Source: Acidobacteriota bacterium
Lineage (GTDB): Bacteria > Acidobacteriota > Terriglobia > Acidiferrales > UBA7541
Direction: 5' to 3'
NCBI GenBank assembly: GCA_018268785.1
Contig: JAFDVY010000021.1
Span: forward strand, 1-41,955
Length of the DNA stretch: 41,955 nucleotides
The notes under the pieces were generated by a model. The model did no database searches. It was given only the letters and a program-made list of their open reading frames with translations, and was not told the DNA's origin. This document shows, piece by piece, positions 25,141 to 34,162 of this stretch. The first letter of the stretch is position 1; every line of letters starts with the position of its first letter. The position numbers and the translations under genes are program-made.

Positions 25141-25980
25141 TCAGTGTCCTCCGGCGGTGCCGTTCTTACTCGCGTGTTTGCGCCCCCCTGGGCGCAGCCA
25201 GGAAAACCAACCTTTGGATTCGTTTTCCAAACGAACTACGATTACAGAAATGTTGTCCGCGCCGCCGTTTTCATTGGCGATGGCAATGAGGCGCTCGGAA
25301 GCTTTTTGCGGATCGGTTTCGGCTTGCAACGTGCCGGCGATTTCCGGCTCAGTGACCATGCGCGTGAGCCCATCGGAACAGAGAAGCAAGAGATCGCGAG
25401 AGAAGAGCGCTTGCTCCTCGGAATCGACCTCGACCGATTCTTGCGTGCCGAGTGCGCGAAGCAGAACGCTTTGCATGTCGCTTTGTTCGGCTTCATTGGC
25501 GCTGAGGATGCCGCGACGAACCTGTTCTGCAACCAGTGAATGGTCGCTGGTGAGCTGCTGCAACATTCCGTTGCGCAAGAGATAGGCGCGACTGTCGCCA
25601 ACATGGGCGATGCTGAGCGTGTTTCCGTTGACCCACATTGCCGTAAGAGTGGCGCCCATGCCGCTTTGTTCGGGATGCGTTTCCGCCGATTTGAAAATGT
25701 TGCGATTCGCAAGGTGTACGGCGCTAACAAGGCGTTTGGTTTGCGCAGCGAGGCCGGGAGCGGGATTTCCATAGAGTGGCGCGGCAGGATTTGTGTCGGC
25801 GTCCATGCAGTGCTTGACGACGGTTTCCACGGCAAGAGCGCTGGCGATTTCGCCGTGCGCTTCACCGCCCATTCCGTCGGAAAGGACGAAGAGGTTCAAG
25901 GGCTGAACGAGCCGAAAGCAGTCCTCATTGTTCGAGCGCACGCGACCCACATCAGTCGCGCCGCCGCTGAGAATTCGCAC
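25141..25980 (-). CDS. PP2C-family Ser/Thr protein phosphatase (Stp1 type)
   Basis: A metal-dependent phosphatase of about 279 residues. Signature blocks in order are RSNNEDCF, LSDGMGGEAHGE (metal aspartate), SGMGATLTA, IAHVGDSRAYLL, LTSDHSLV, LLCSDGLTRMV and GGADNISVIVV. All metal-binding aspartates are in place. The C-terminal 25 residues are basic and probably disordered. The GTG at 25980 is preferred (GGGAG 5 nt upstream); a GTG two codons earlier is also in frame. It is the natural counterpart of a Hanks-type kinase such as the one at 36995-39277. Confidence 0.93.
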   Translation of the reverse strand: MRILSGGATDVGRVRSNNEDCFRLVQPLNLFVLSDGMGGEAHGEIASALAVETVVKHCMDADTNPAAPLYGNPAPGLAAQTKRLVSAVHLANRNIFKSAETHPEQSGMGATLTAMWVNGNTLSIAHVGDSRAYLLRNGMLQQLTSDHSLVAEQVRRGILSANEAEQSDMQSVLLRALGTQESVEVDSEEQALFSRDLLLLCSDGLTRMVTEPEIAGTLQAETDPQKASERLIAIANENGGADNISVIVVRLENESKGWFSWLRPGGRKHASKNGTAGGH

Positions 25981-26130
25981 GAACACTCCCTTAAGAAGCT
26001 TGCGGCATCATGCCCACACCCGAAACGCGGAAGAGGATGAACACACCCATGCCGGGCAACTCTCATCCAACGCTAGCAGAGGCTGGTAGGGGGCGAAAGG
26101 AGGTGCGCCCAAGTGATTACTCACGGATTG

Positions 26131-26159
26131 ATTACAGGGTGGTAAGGATTGGCTATACT
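26131..26159 (+). promoter_or_regulatory. Promoter of the HD-GYP gene
   Basis: ATTACA (26131-26136), 17 bp, TATACT (26154-26159; 5 of 6 consensus bases). The expected start near 26166 falls after the in-frame TTG at 26149 and supports translation from the ATG at 26221 rather than from that TTG. Confidence 0.45.
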
Positions 26160-26220
26160 GTTGGCTCTGCGGGAGTTGTTCCAGCCACCGCTGCGATTAA
26201 CGGGACGAAAACTGGTCAGA

Positions 26221-27843
26221 ATGGGCCCAAAAAAGAAGAAAAAACGGGTTGCGCGGGGTGCCGGCAAGAGCCGAGGCGCCCTAACTGCAGCTCGAGCCGG
26301 TCATGAGCTGGAAGAATTGAACCGAATCGGAATCGCCCTGTCCGAGACGCGGGATGTCGAGAGACTGCTGGGGATGATCTTGCAGAAGGCGCGGGAGATC
26401 ACTTGGGCGGATGCGGGATCGCTTTATTTGGTGGAGGCTGCGGAAGGAGGGCAGCGGCTTCGTTTCAAGTTGACACAAAATGACAGTGTAGAATTTCCGT
26501 TTGCGGAGTCCGCTCTGCCGCTTACCGACCAATCGATCGCAGGATATTGCGCGTGGCATGGGAGAGTGGTTGAACTGGCGGATGCCTACCGTGTGCCAAA
26601 GAGCATGCCATTCCAATTCAACAAGACATTTGACGAGCAGACGGGATACCGGACAAGGTCGCTATTGGCGCTGCCGATGAAAAACGGCAAGGGGGAAGTG
26701 CTGGGCGTGCTGCAGTTGCTGAACTGCAAGCGATCGCGAAACGCGCGACTGGCGGATGCCAAAGCGGTGGCGCGGAATGTGCATGCGTTTCCGGAACATG
26801 CCGTGAGGCTGGGATTGTCGCTTGCCTCGCAGGCGGCGGTGGCTTACGAGAATTCGAAGCTGTACCACGACATCGAAAATTTGTTCGATGGATTTGTGAA
26901 AGCTGCGGTGAAAGCGATCGAGCAGCGCGATCCCACGACTTCCGGGCACTCGCAGCGCGTCTGCGAAATGACGGTAGCCCTGGCGGAGGCAGTAGACCGC
27001 GAATCGGTCGGACCTTATGCGGATTTGCGGTTTTCGCGCGAACAGATGAAAGAGCTGCAGTACGCGGCGCTTTTGCATGATTTTGGGAAAGTCGGAGTAA
27101 GAGAGGAGGTATTGGTAAAAGCGAAGAAGCTTTATCCGCTGCAATATGCGCGGTTGATGGATCGGTTTGATTATATTCGACGGGACATTGAAGCACGATG
27201 TGCGGAGCAAAAAGTGGAGGCGTTGCTGAAACTTTCGAAGAAGGAGGCGGCGCAGAAGCTGAAAGCACTGGATGAAGAAGCGCGAAAGCTTACGGCGGAG
27301 CTGGAACGCTGCGCCGAATTTGTGGCGCGGGCTAACGAGCCGACGATCCTGCCATCGGGAGACTTCGAGCTGGTGAGCGATATTGCGCAGAAGTCCTACA
27401 GCGATCCGCGAGGAGCAAGGCGGCCGTATTTGACCGCGGACGAAGTGCAACTGCTTTCGATTCCTCGAGGAAGTTTGGCGGAAAATGAGCGGCGCGAAAT
27501 TGAATCGCATGTGGTACACAGCTTCCAATTTTTGGCGCAGATTCCGTGGACGCAGGAGTACAAGAGAATTCCCGAAATTGCGCGGGCGCATCACGAAAAA
27601 TTGAATGGGAAGGGGTATCCATTCGGGCTGAATTCCGCGGAGATTCCCGTGCAGGCGAAGATGATGACAATCTGCGATATTTTCGACGCGCTTTCCGCGA
27701 CGGACCGGCCTTACAAAAGGGCCGTCTCGACGGACCGGGCACTGGATATTCTGCGATTGTGCGTTGCGGAGCTGGAAGTGGACGCGGAATTGTTCCGTAT
27801 GTTTGTGGAGTCTCAGGTGTATCGCGTGGCGGTGAAGTCCTGA
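26221..27843 (+). CDS. GAF-HD-GYP cyclic-di-GMP phosphodiesterase-like protein
   Basis: A cytosolic protein of 540 residues. A Lys-rich start (GPKKKKKRV) precedes a GAF sensor domain (about 25-210: LNRIGIALSETRDVERLL, then LLALPMKNGKGEVLGVLQLLN). The HD-GYP domain follows, with H286-D287 in LLHDFGKVGV and the GYP signature HHEKLNGKGYP near 457-467. The usual Asp of HHExxDGxGYP is Asn here. About 170 residues separate HD from GYP, against roughly 60 in typical members. The extra ~110 residues are charged and helical. HD-GYP proteins degrade c-di-GMP or related dinucleotides; activity here is inferred. It is divergent from the PP2C gene. Confidence 0.88.
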   Translation: MGPKKKKKRVARGAGKSRGALTAARAGHELEELNRIGIALSETRDVERLLGMILQKAREITWADAGSLYLVEAAEGGQRLRFKLTQNDSVEFPFAESALPLTDQSIAGYCAWHGRVVELADAYRVPKSMPFQFNKTFDEQTGYRTRSLLALPMKNGKGEVLGVLQLLNCKRSRNARLADAKAVARNVHAFPEHAVRLGLSLASQAAVAYENSKLYHDIENLFDGFVKAAVKAIEQRDPTTSGHSQRVCEMTVALAEAVDRESVGPYADLRFSREQMKELQYAALLHDFGKVGVREEVLVKAKKLYPLQYARLMDRFDYIRRDIEARCAEQKVEALLKLSKKEAAQKLKALDEEARKLTAELERCAEFVARANEPTILPSGDFELVSDIAQKSYSDPRGARRPYLTADEVQLLSIPRGSLAENERREIESHVVHSFQFLAQIPWTQEYKRIPEIARAHHEKLNGKGYPFGLNSAEIPVQAKMMTICDIFDALSATDRPYKRAVSTDRALDILRLCVAELEVDAELFRMFVESQVYRVAVKS

Positions 27844-27875
27844 GGGCCAGAGTTATCCTGCGGTTGGCTGCGATT

Positions 27876-28706
27876 ATGGCGCTCCTTGCTGTTGTGCGCA
27901 GCGCAGCGGCGCAGACCCCTGCGGCGCCAGCTCCTTCCGGCGCCCGGATCCTGCTGGTGCCGCGGCGAATGATTTCCGGCGAGCGCGCGACGATCGCGGT
28001 GCTGGACGTAGGCGGACGACTGACGCCGGGCGTGACGATCCAGTTTTCGAATGGCGATAAGGTTACGACGGACACCACGGGGCGGGCATTGTTTGTGGCG
28101 CCGCTGACGACGGGTGCATTGTACGCATCGATTGAAGGACGGCCGGGTCGCGTTGCGACGGCGATTCTGCCCGCTCCTTCGGCGGCGAGCGCCCCGCGCA
28201 TCGACTTGGCGCCGCGAGTCGCGTCCGCGACAGACCGATTCGAAATGACTGGAGCTGGGTTTTGCGGCGACGCCGACAAGAACCGGGTCACGATTGAAGG
28301 ACAGCCCGCTTTAGTGCTGGCGTCTTCGCCGAATGCTTTGACCATTCTGCCGCCGCTTGTACCTCCGACCGGTCTGGCGGAAATCTCCGTGGCGTGCGGC
28401 AAAGAAGAGGCGGCGAGCATCAAGATACTCTTCGTTCTGCTGAAGCTTGAGGCGGATACTTCGTCCATGCAACCGGGCCAAAAGCGGACACTGAAAGTGA
28501 GCATTGGCGGGACGGAGGAAAGAGTGCAATTGGAAGCGCGTAACCTTACGCCGGATGTCGCCGACCTCGAAGGCGGAAATCCCTCGCGAGTCGTCAGCTC
28601 AGGCGGAGAGGCAAATTCGGCGGAATTTAACGTTACCGGAAAAAAGCACGGCAGCTTTCTGATTTCTATCCGGCTCGTGCACACGATGGCAAAGCCTCGG
28701 CGCTAG
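27876..28706 (+). CDS. Secreted protein with IPT/TIG-like beta domain
   Basis: A 276-residue protein from the ATG at 27876, preceded in frame by a basic stretch. A signal peptide RARVILRLAAIMALLAVV...SAAAQ would be complete if translation began at CTG 27840, which overlaps the HD-GYP stop. The true start is therefore uncertain. A first beta-rich section (about 20-100: VPRRMISGERATIAVLDVGGRLTPG, an invasin-like strand pattern) precedes a TIG-like module (about 115-200: FEMTGAGFCGDADKNRVTIEG). A further beta domain ends the protein. It is probably periplasmic or surface-exposed. It converges on rmuC with a 4-bp overlap. Confidence 0.65.
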   Translation: MALLAVVRSAAAQTPAAPAPSGARILLVPRRMISGERATIAVLDVGGRLTPGVTIQFSNGDKVTTDTTGRALFVAPLTTGALYASIEGRPGRVATAILPAPSAASAPRIDLAPRVASATDRFEMTGAGFCGDADKNRVTIEGQPALVLASSPNALTILPPLVPPTGLAEISVACGKEEAASIKILFVLLKLEADTSSMQPGQKRTLKVSIGGTEERVQLEARNLTPDVADLEGGNPSRVVSSGGEANSAEFNVTGKKHGSFLISIRLVHTMAKPRR

Positions 28707-29824
28707 GCGGATTGCTTGTTGGCGGCAGGCAAGGCCGGCGCCGCCGGGAATTCTACCTCCAACTGCTCGCCGGTACTTCCCAGCATGGAGCCGAGGGTCG
28801 ATTCCGCTCTTTCGAGTCTTTTTTCCGCTTCCGTGTAACTTTGTACCGCGTTTTTCAAGTGTGTGCCGATTTTTCCGAAGGGGTCGGCAAATTTTTCGAG
28901 CTGCGCTTGGAGGCCTGCGAGATTTTTCTGCATGCGCTTGGCATTTTCCTCGATTTGCATGCCTTGCAAACCCATCAGGATTACCTGCAGATGCGCGTAG
29001 AGCGTGTTCGGAGAAACCGCGACGACGCTCCTGGTGCGGCAGTATTCGTCGAGGGGGACTGACTTTGCGTCGGAGGTCATCAGCAATTCGTAATAGACGG
29101 TTTCACTGGGGACGAACATGAGGGCCACGGGAAGCGTGTTTTCATCGGGCAGCACATATTTTTTCGAAATATTGTCGGCGTGATTTTTTACGGCCGTTGC
29201 AAAAGCTTTGCGCGCGTCTTCGCCTTCGTCCGAGATGCGGCGATAAGCGTCGAGCGGGAATTTAGAGTCGATGGGCAAGAGCTTGTCGCGCAAATGAATC
29301 ACGGAATCGGCGACTTCTCCGCTGCGGAACCGGTATTGAGTCTCGTAGCGGTCGCGCGGCAGACAATCTTCGAGAAGCCGCTCCAAGGTTACTTCTCCCA
29401 GCGTTCCGCGAGTTTTTGCTCCGCCAAGAATGTTCTGCAGGGTTTGTGTAGCCTGCGACATCTGGCTGCCGGCAAGTTGCACGGCGCCAAGCTGTTTCTG
29501 AATTTCTCCGAGCGTTTGATGAGAATTTTTCAGTTCGGTGGCCATGGCGGATTGCGATTGAGCGGCGATTTGCGCCGACTGCGAAACGCCATCCTGCAGG
29601 GTTTTCGTGACGCTGTCCAATCTTTGCGTAACGCTCTGCCCGATCGCGGCCACCTGGCCTGCACTTTGCGCCTGCGCTGTGGCCATCGTTTGCAGGTCGC
29701 GCCGCAATTCGCTCATTTGCGTTTCCACGCTTTGCGTGCGCCGCTGCGCTTGCGAGTTTTGCAGCGCGACCCAAACAGTGAGTGCAACCACGACCATCAG
29801 GCCGGCAATGAGAAATGGCGTCAT
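28703..29824 (-). CDS. rmuC: DNA recombination protein RmuC
   Basis: A membrane-anchored coiled-coil protein with a nuclease-like core, linked to limiting recombination at inverted repeats. From the ATG at 29824 (GGAG 5 nt upstream; the TTG just before it is ignored) it has 373 residues. There is one N-terminal membrane helix (about 4-22), a long Gln/Ser/Ala coiled coil (about 25-145), then the conserved core: RGTLGEVTLERLLED, LPIDSKFPLDAYRR, SKKYVLPDENTLPVALMFVPSE and VVAVSPNTLYAHLQ. A second coiled coil ends the protein. Length and domain order match the family. Confidence 0.92.
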   Translation of the reverse strand: MTPFLIAGLMVVVALTVWVALQNSQAQRRTQSVETQMSELRRDLQTMATAQAQSAGQVAAIGQSVTQRLDSVTKTLQDGVSQSAQIAAQSQSAMATELKNSHQTLGEIQKQLGAVQLAGSQMSQATQTLQNILGGAKTRGTLGEVTLERLLEDCLPRDRYETQYRFRSGEVADSVIHLRDKLLPIDSKFPLDAYRRISDEGEDARKAFATAVKNHADNISKKYVLPDENTLPVALMFVPSETVYYELLMTSDAKSVPLDEYCRTRSVVAVSPNTLYAHLQVILMGLQGMQIEENAKRMQKNLAGLQAQLEKFADPFGKIGTHLKNAVQSYTEAEKRLERAESTLGSMLGSTGEQLEVEFPAAPALPAANKQSA

Positions 29825-29906
29825 CAAAGCTCCAGAGAATAGTTACACAAGTAATTCATCCACTTTACTCGCATCACGCGGTTCTGAAAACTCGGCGCAA
29901 AGAAAG

Positions 29907-29932
29907 AGGCTCCCGGCCGGAACCGGGAGCCT
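29907..29932 (-). terminator. Intrinsic terminator of the TonB receptor gene
   Basis: A 10-bp perfect stem AGGCTCCCGG/CCGGGAGCCT with a 6-nt loop. On the minus strand a CTTTCTTT tract follows. It lies 24 bp after the receptor stop codon and before the rmuC start. Confidence 0.75.
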
Positions 29933-29955
29933 GAAGAGTTTTGTTCTCGCGGCTG

Positions 29956-32900
29956 TTACCAGACCAGTTTCAAGGCGAACTGGAACTGGCGAGCGTCGTA
30001 GGCGGCGGTTGGCTGGCCCGCGAGGCAGGTTGCGCCGGCGCTTGGATCGCAGAGTTGGTTGACAGCTGCGACGTTCGTGCGATTGAGCAGGTTGAAGCCA
30101 TCGGCGATCAGGTTGAGCTTCAGTTTTTCGCCCAGCGGGATGGCTTTGGAGATGCGCAAGTCAATCTGGAGAAAGCCCGGGCCTCGGAAGGCGTTGCGGC
30201 CGAGGTTGCCATTGCAACCGCCCGGCGGCGCGACGCCAGGAACTGTGAACGGCGAGCCCGAGTTCGTGAGGCAAACGTCAGCGACGCCGAACTGCACCCC
30301 TGGAATAAACGGCGAGGTTGTGCCACCGCTTGTGACGACAGAGGGCCTTGCTTGAGAAGCGCCGAGATCAAGCCGCGTATCGGTACCGGTAATCACATTG
30401 AACGGGCGACCGGATGCGACTTCGATGATTGGCGAAAGGGTGATCGCGCCAAAGGCGTGCTTCCAGGCGCTGTCGCCACCCTTTGCAGAATCGGTGGTGA
30501 ACACCGCGCTCGTTACCCAGCGATGGCGCTGATCGTTGACGGAGTTGCCGCGCTCGAGGAACGGGAAGCGGCTGTCCTGCGGTTCGAGAGTGGATTGCAA
30601 GTCGGTGCCGTCGTCGATGGAGTGCGACCAGGTGTAGCTGGAGAAAAGTTCCAAGCCCTTGGACATGCGTTTTTCGACGTTTACGGTCAGTGCGTGATAC
30701 CAGGAACTGGCGTCGGAGAGCTGCGCGTCCACGCTGTTAAAGGGAACAGGAATGCCGAAGCCGAGGGGATAGTGCGCCAAGTGTGCCAGCGCAACCTGGT
30801 TGGCATACCCTCCTGCCGCCGCGGCGAACGAAGGATTCGGTCCGGAGGGGCGGAAGAAGTTGAAGAACGCAGGAGTGCCGACGAACTGGCCGTTTAGCGA
30901 AGCAATTGGGCATCCGAAAAGTACGCCGAGAGTTTGCGGCGCGATCACGCTTACACCGCAAGTGTTTGGACCGTTCGTGTTCGGGCCAAAAGACGCGGAC
31001 GGCGCGACGACAGTCACCGGGTTAGAGAAACTGATGCCTGCAGCGGCCGCGTTGAGCGCATTGTTCGCAAGCAATTGCGGGTCCGTGGAGTTGATGTCAA
31101 CGGGGCGGTTCAGATGGATGCCTCGTGTGTATTGGTAGCCTACGCTCATCTTCCAGGAGCCCGCGATTTCCCGTTCGATCGTCAGATTGCCTTGTTGCGC
31201 ATAACCGAATTTGAAATTGGCTCCGACCGGCAAAGTGAAGGGAAGAATCGGCAGCGGGAAGCCGGCGTTCAGATAATTCTGGTTCGCGAAAAGAGAACCC
31301 GCGGCAAACGGGTCAAAGCGCTGTTCATTGGGCAAATAGCCTAGCGTCAATGAAGTCGGAAACGCCGGGTAGATGGAATTGGCGTTGAGCGCTCCCTGGA
31401 AAATCGAAGAGCCGTTCAAGTTGGCTGGAGTATCGAATTTCGTTCCGCAGGTCGCGGGGGCTGGGGCAGACAGAATGCCGCATGCAGAAGGAGTACCGCC
31501 CGCGGACAGGAGCTGCACCGAGCGGCCGCCGTCGGCAGTGACAGAGTCAAACGCAACGGCGAGCAAGGGATGGTCGTAGAAAAGGCCGTAACCGACGCGA
31601 ACAACCGTTTTGCCGTTGCCCTTTGGATCCCAGGCAATTCCGAGGCGCGGCGAAATGTTGTTGTAGTCGCGGGGAATGCCTTCGACGACGCCGAGCGCTT
31701 TTTCGGCCGCGGCGTTTACCGCGGTGGCGGGAGCAAAGAGAGGCGTGATTTCGACGTCGTAGCGAACGCCGTAATTTACGGTGAGCTTTTTCGTCATCTT
31801 CCAGGTGTCTTGCGCAAAGAAGCCGATGGGAATGTTGTCGAAAGGCTGATTGGAATTGCCGATGCCTTGAATATAAGTGGTTGGAACGCCGAGGCCGTAG
31901 GATTGCGCGCCGTTCGTGGCGGGCAAGGCGGAGCCGAAAGGCGAGATGCTGCCGAAGTTAACGTCGCCGCCGAAATCGAGCTCGAAGATCTGCTGCTTGG
32001 CCGAGCGAAGCTGAATCAGGTTGAAGTCGCCGCCAAATTTGAATTCGTGCTTGCCCTTGGTCTTGTCAATAACGTCCGTGAATTGGAAACGGCGTTCGAT
32101 GCGGTCAACGGTGGAATACGGTTCACGGCCGAAATAGGCGAAACCGGGAATATTGACGCCGATCTGGTCGCCGCCGGGGAGTGGAGAAAAACCGAAGTGG
32201 AGTCCGCGCCGTGCGAACTGGAAGCGGGCCTGATTGACGATGGTGGGATCGACAACGGTGTCGTGCTGGAAGGTGATGTTCAAATCGCGAACCTGATTCA
32301 GGCCGACGCGAGTGCCGGCGTTCTGTCCAAACACCTGATTTTGCGAAGTGGACTGAATGCCTGAAACGAGGGATGGAGAAACGCCTACTCGCAGGAAAGA
32401 GTGATTGTTGCTGTTCCAGTTCTGATCGAGGCGCGCAGACCAGAGACTTGTTTTTTCAGTGGCCGGAAAGTTGCCGCGCAAGGAATTCAGGCCGACATAG
32501 GAAGCAGGAAGAGGAACTAGTCCGGTTCCTACGCCTGAGCCCACGTTTGGTCCTACGGGCAAGCAAACGACGTTGTTCACTTGCGTACCAAGCGGGCAAT
32601 TGACGGGCGCCGGGAAGAACTTCGAGCCGAATGCACCGGGAATTCCCAGAACACTCGAGATGGGCACGACAGATCCGTCCGCGTTGATGTTCATGTCGGC
32701 ATTCAGGGCGACATTTGACGACGCGCCGGTCACGACCGCCGCCTGTGAAAGGCCGCTGATTTGCGCCTGGATTGCCGGATTTGCATTGGTGCACGCAGCA
32801 CCGTTGCCCGTCAGCGCGCCGAGAGCAGCCTGATAAAATGCCAACTGTCCAGTGGGACCGCTCGTAAGGCTCAGCGGAACGGGGATGCAGGGAACGAGCC

Positions 32901-33903
32901 CGGTAGTTAGACCGAAGTTGCCTACGCCGATGCTGGAAAAGCCAGTCTCTTCGCGCTGGGTATATTCGTAAGAACCGAAAATGAAGGTTTTATCTTTGCG
33001 AATCGGACCACCAAGCGTCATACCGGTCTGCACGCGAGTGAAGCCCTGCTTGGTGGGCACCAGGTTGCCCGTCGCCGGATCGACTTGGCCTGAGAAAGCG
33101 TTGCGAGCCTGGAATGCTTTGTTGCGGAAGAATCCAAATGCGTCGCCGTGGAATTCGTTGCCTCCGCTTTTGGTGACGATGTTGATGACGCCACCGGTAG
33201 CGCGACCGTATTCCGCATTGTAGTTGCTGAGAATGAGTTGAAATTCCTGGACGGCTTCCTGGGAAACCGTTGCCCGGATGCCGTTTACGGAATTGTCGAC
33301 GGCGTCCGCACCATCCACGGTGACTTGGTTCGAACGGGCACGCGCGCCACTGATGTTCAGGCCGCTATTGGGGGCGGGGCCAATTGTCGGAGACACGTCA
33401 CGGGTCGTTTTTGAATCGAGCAGCGTAAAATTGATGTAATTGCGGCCATTGATGGGCAGGGAATTGATCTGGTTTTGGCGGATGGTGTCAGAGACTTCCG
33501 TTTTGGAAGTTTCAATGTGGGCGGTTTGACTGGTGACGGTGACGGTTTGTACTACGATTCGCAATTCCAGCCGCACGTCAAACGTGGCGTTTTCACCGAC
33601 AGAAACGGTGAGGCTCTCATTTATATAGAGAGCGAAGTTTGCGCCGCCGTCCACGGTCATTTTGTAGGTTCCCGGAGACAGGCCAACGAATGTGTAATGG
33701 CCGTCATCGTTGGACGTGATGCCGCGTTCCGCCCCCGTTGCGTTGCTTGTGAGCGTGATCTTGGCACCGCGAACGGCAAGGCCCTGAGGGTCCATGACCG
33801 TTCCGGAAAGTGAGGCTGTGTTCTGCGCTGCAGCGATACCAGCCGAGACTAAAATCATTACGACGAGCAACATCCAAACGCACACACACTGCCTGCGTCC
33901 CAT
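29956..33903 (-). CDS. Oar-like TonB-dependent receptor with carboxypeptidase-regulatory-like domain
   Basis: A very large outer-membrane receptor of 1,315 residues, of the type expanded in Acidobacteriota. The ATG at 33903 has GGAGG 5 nt upstream and is preferred to the ATG at 33924. A signal peptide ends near IAAAQ. A CarboxypepD_reg-like beta domain follows (about 35-115: SLSGTVMDPQGLAVRGAKITL, GHYTFVGLSPGTYKM). The plug includes INSLPINGRNYINFT, SNQVTVDGADAVDN and GGVINIVTKSGGNEFHG. The rest is the beta barrel, ending in an aromatic-rich strand (RQFQFALKLVW), as outer-membrane proteins do. The substrate is unknown; relatives are suspected to import oligosaccharides or peptides. A terminator follows. 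Confidence 0.93.
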   Translation of the reverse strand: MGRRQCVCVWMLLVVMILVSAGIAAAQNTASLSGTVMDPQGLAVRGAKITLTSNATGAERGITSNDDGHYTFVGLSPGTYKMTVDGGANFALYINESLTVSVGENATFDVRLELRIVVQTVTVTSQTAHIETSKTEVSDTIRQNQINSLPINGRNYINFTLLDSKTTRDVSPTIGPAPNSGLNISGARARSNQVTVDGADAVDNSVNGIRATVSQEAVQEFQLILSNYNAEYGRATGGVINIVTKSGGNEFHGDAFGFFRNKAFQARNAFSGQVDPATGNLVPTKQGFTRVQTGMTLGGPIRKDKTFIFGSYEYTQREETGFSSIGVGNFGLTTGLVPCIPVPLSLTSGPTGQLAFYQAALGALTGNGAACTNANPAIQAQISGLSQAAVVTGASSNVALNADMNINADGSVVPISSVLGIPGAFGSKFFPAPVNCPLGTQVNNVVCLPVGPNVGSGVGTGLVPLPASYVGLNSLRGNFPATEKTSLWSARLDQNWNSNNHSFLRVGVSPSLVSGIQSTSQNQVFGQNAGTRVGLNQVRDLNITFQHDTVVDPTIVNQARFQFARRGLHFGFSPLPGGDQIGVNIPGFAYFGREPYSTVDRIERRFQFTDVIDKTKGKHEFKFGGDFNLIQLRSAKQQIFELDFGGDVNFGSISPFGSALPATNGAQSYGLGVPTTYIQGIGNSNQPFDNIPIGFFAQDTWKMTKKLTVNYGVRYDVEITPLFAPATAVNAAAEKALGVVEGIPRDYNNISPRLGIAWDPKGNGKTVVRVGYGLFYDHPLLAVAFDSVTADGGRSVQLLSAGGTPSACGILSAPAPATCGTKFDTPANLNGSSIFQGALNANSIYPAFPTSLTLGYLPNEQRFDPFAAGSLFANQNYLNAGFPLPILPFTLPVGANFKFGYAQQGNLTIEREIAGSWKMSVGYQYTRGIHLNRPVDINSTDPQLLANNALNAAAAGISFSNPVTVVAPSASFGPNTNGPNTCGVSVIAPQTLGVLFGCPIASLNGQFVGTPAFFNFFRPSGPNPSFAAAAGGYANQVALAHLAHYPLGFGIPVPFNSVDAQLSDASSWYHALTVNVEKRMSKGLELFSSYTWSHSIDDGTDLQSTLEPQDSRFPFLERGNSVNDQRHRWVTSAVFTTDSAKGGDSAWKHAFGAITLSPIIEVASGRPFNVITGTDTRLDLGASQARPSVVTSGGTTSPFIPGVQFGVADVCLTNSGSPFTVPGVAPPGGCNGNLGRNAFRGPGFLQIDLRISKAIPLGEKLKLNLIADGFNLLNRTNVAAVNQLCDPSAGATCLAGQPTAAYDARQFQFALKLVW

Positions 33904-33932
33904 AAGTGCCTCCGAAATTGTCATCAGAATCG

Positions 33933-33950
33933 CCCGCTACCCCTAGCGGG
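33933..33950 (-). promoter_or_regulatory. Leader hairpin before the TonB receptor gene
   Basis: A perfect 7-bp stem CCCGCTA/TAGCGGG with a 4-nt loop, about 30 nt before the start codon. In the RNA it would sit just upstream of the ribosome-binding site and could modulate initiation or stability. Confidence 0.35.
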
Positions 33951-33982
33951 GCGGCTGTACGCCGCGCTACGCAACAAGAGAA

Positions 33983-34011
33983 TGAATACTCGGCTTCTCC
34001 GGTCTCGTCAA
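33983..34011 (-). promoter_or_regulatory. Possible promoter of the TonB receptor gene
   Basis: On the minus strand TTGACG (34011-34006), 17 bp, TATTCA (33988-33983). The -35 is good; the -10 is weak. The predicted leader of about 75 nt would include the 7-bp hairpin. Confidence 0.3.
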
Positions 34012-34093
34012 CTGATTTGCTATTACCTTCCGTCTTTGCATAAACAGACACGCGCAAGTTATCCGGAAGAATTGAGGCGTTCAAGTGGCAAAG

Positions 34094-34123
34094 AGCGTCA
34101 AACGGCGTCAAACGACGTCAGAG
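34094..34123. repeat. Three 10-bp direct repeats GCGTCAAACG
   Basis: GCGTCAAACG, GCGTCAAACG and a diverged ACGTCAGAGG follow each other with a 10-bp period, about one helical turn. They lie about 85 bp upstream of the possible receptor promoter, reading TTTGACG on the gene's strand. Same-face spacing is what activator-binding repeats show; no regulator can be named. Confidence 0.4.
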
Positions 34124-34162
34124 GGCGGGCGAAAGGGCAGTTTCTGAATTAGGAAGGAGGGG

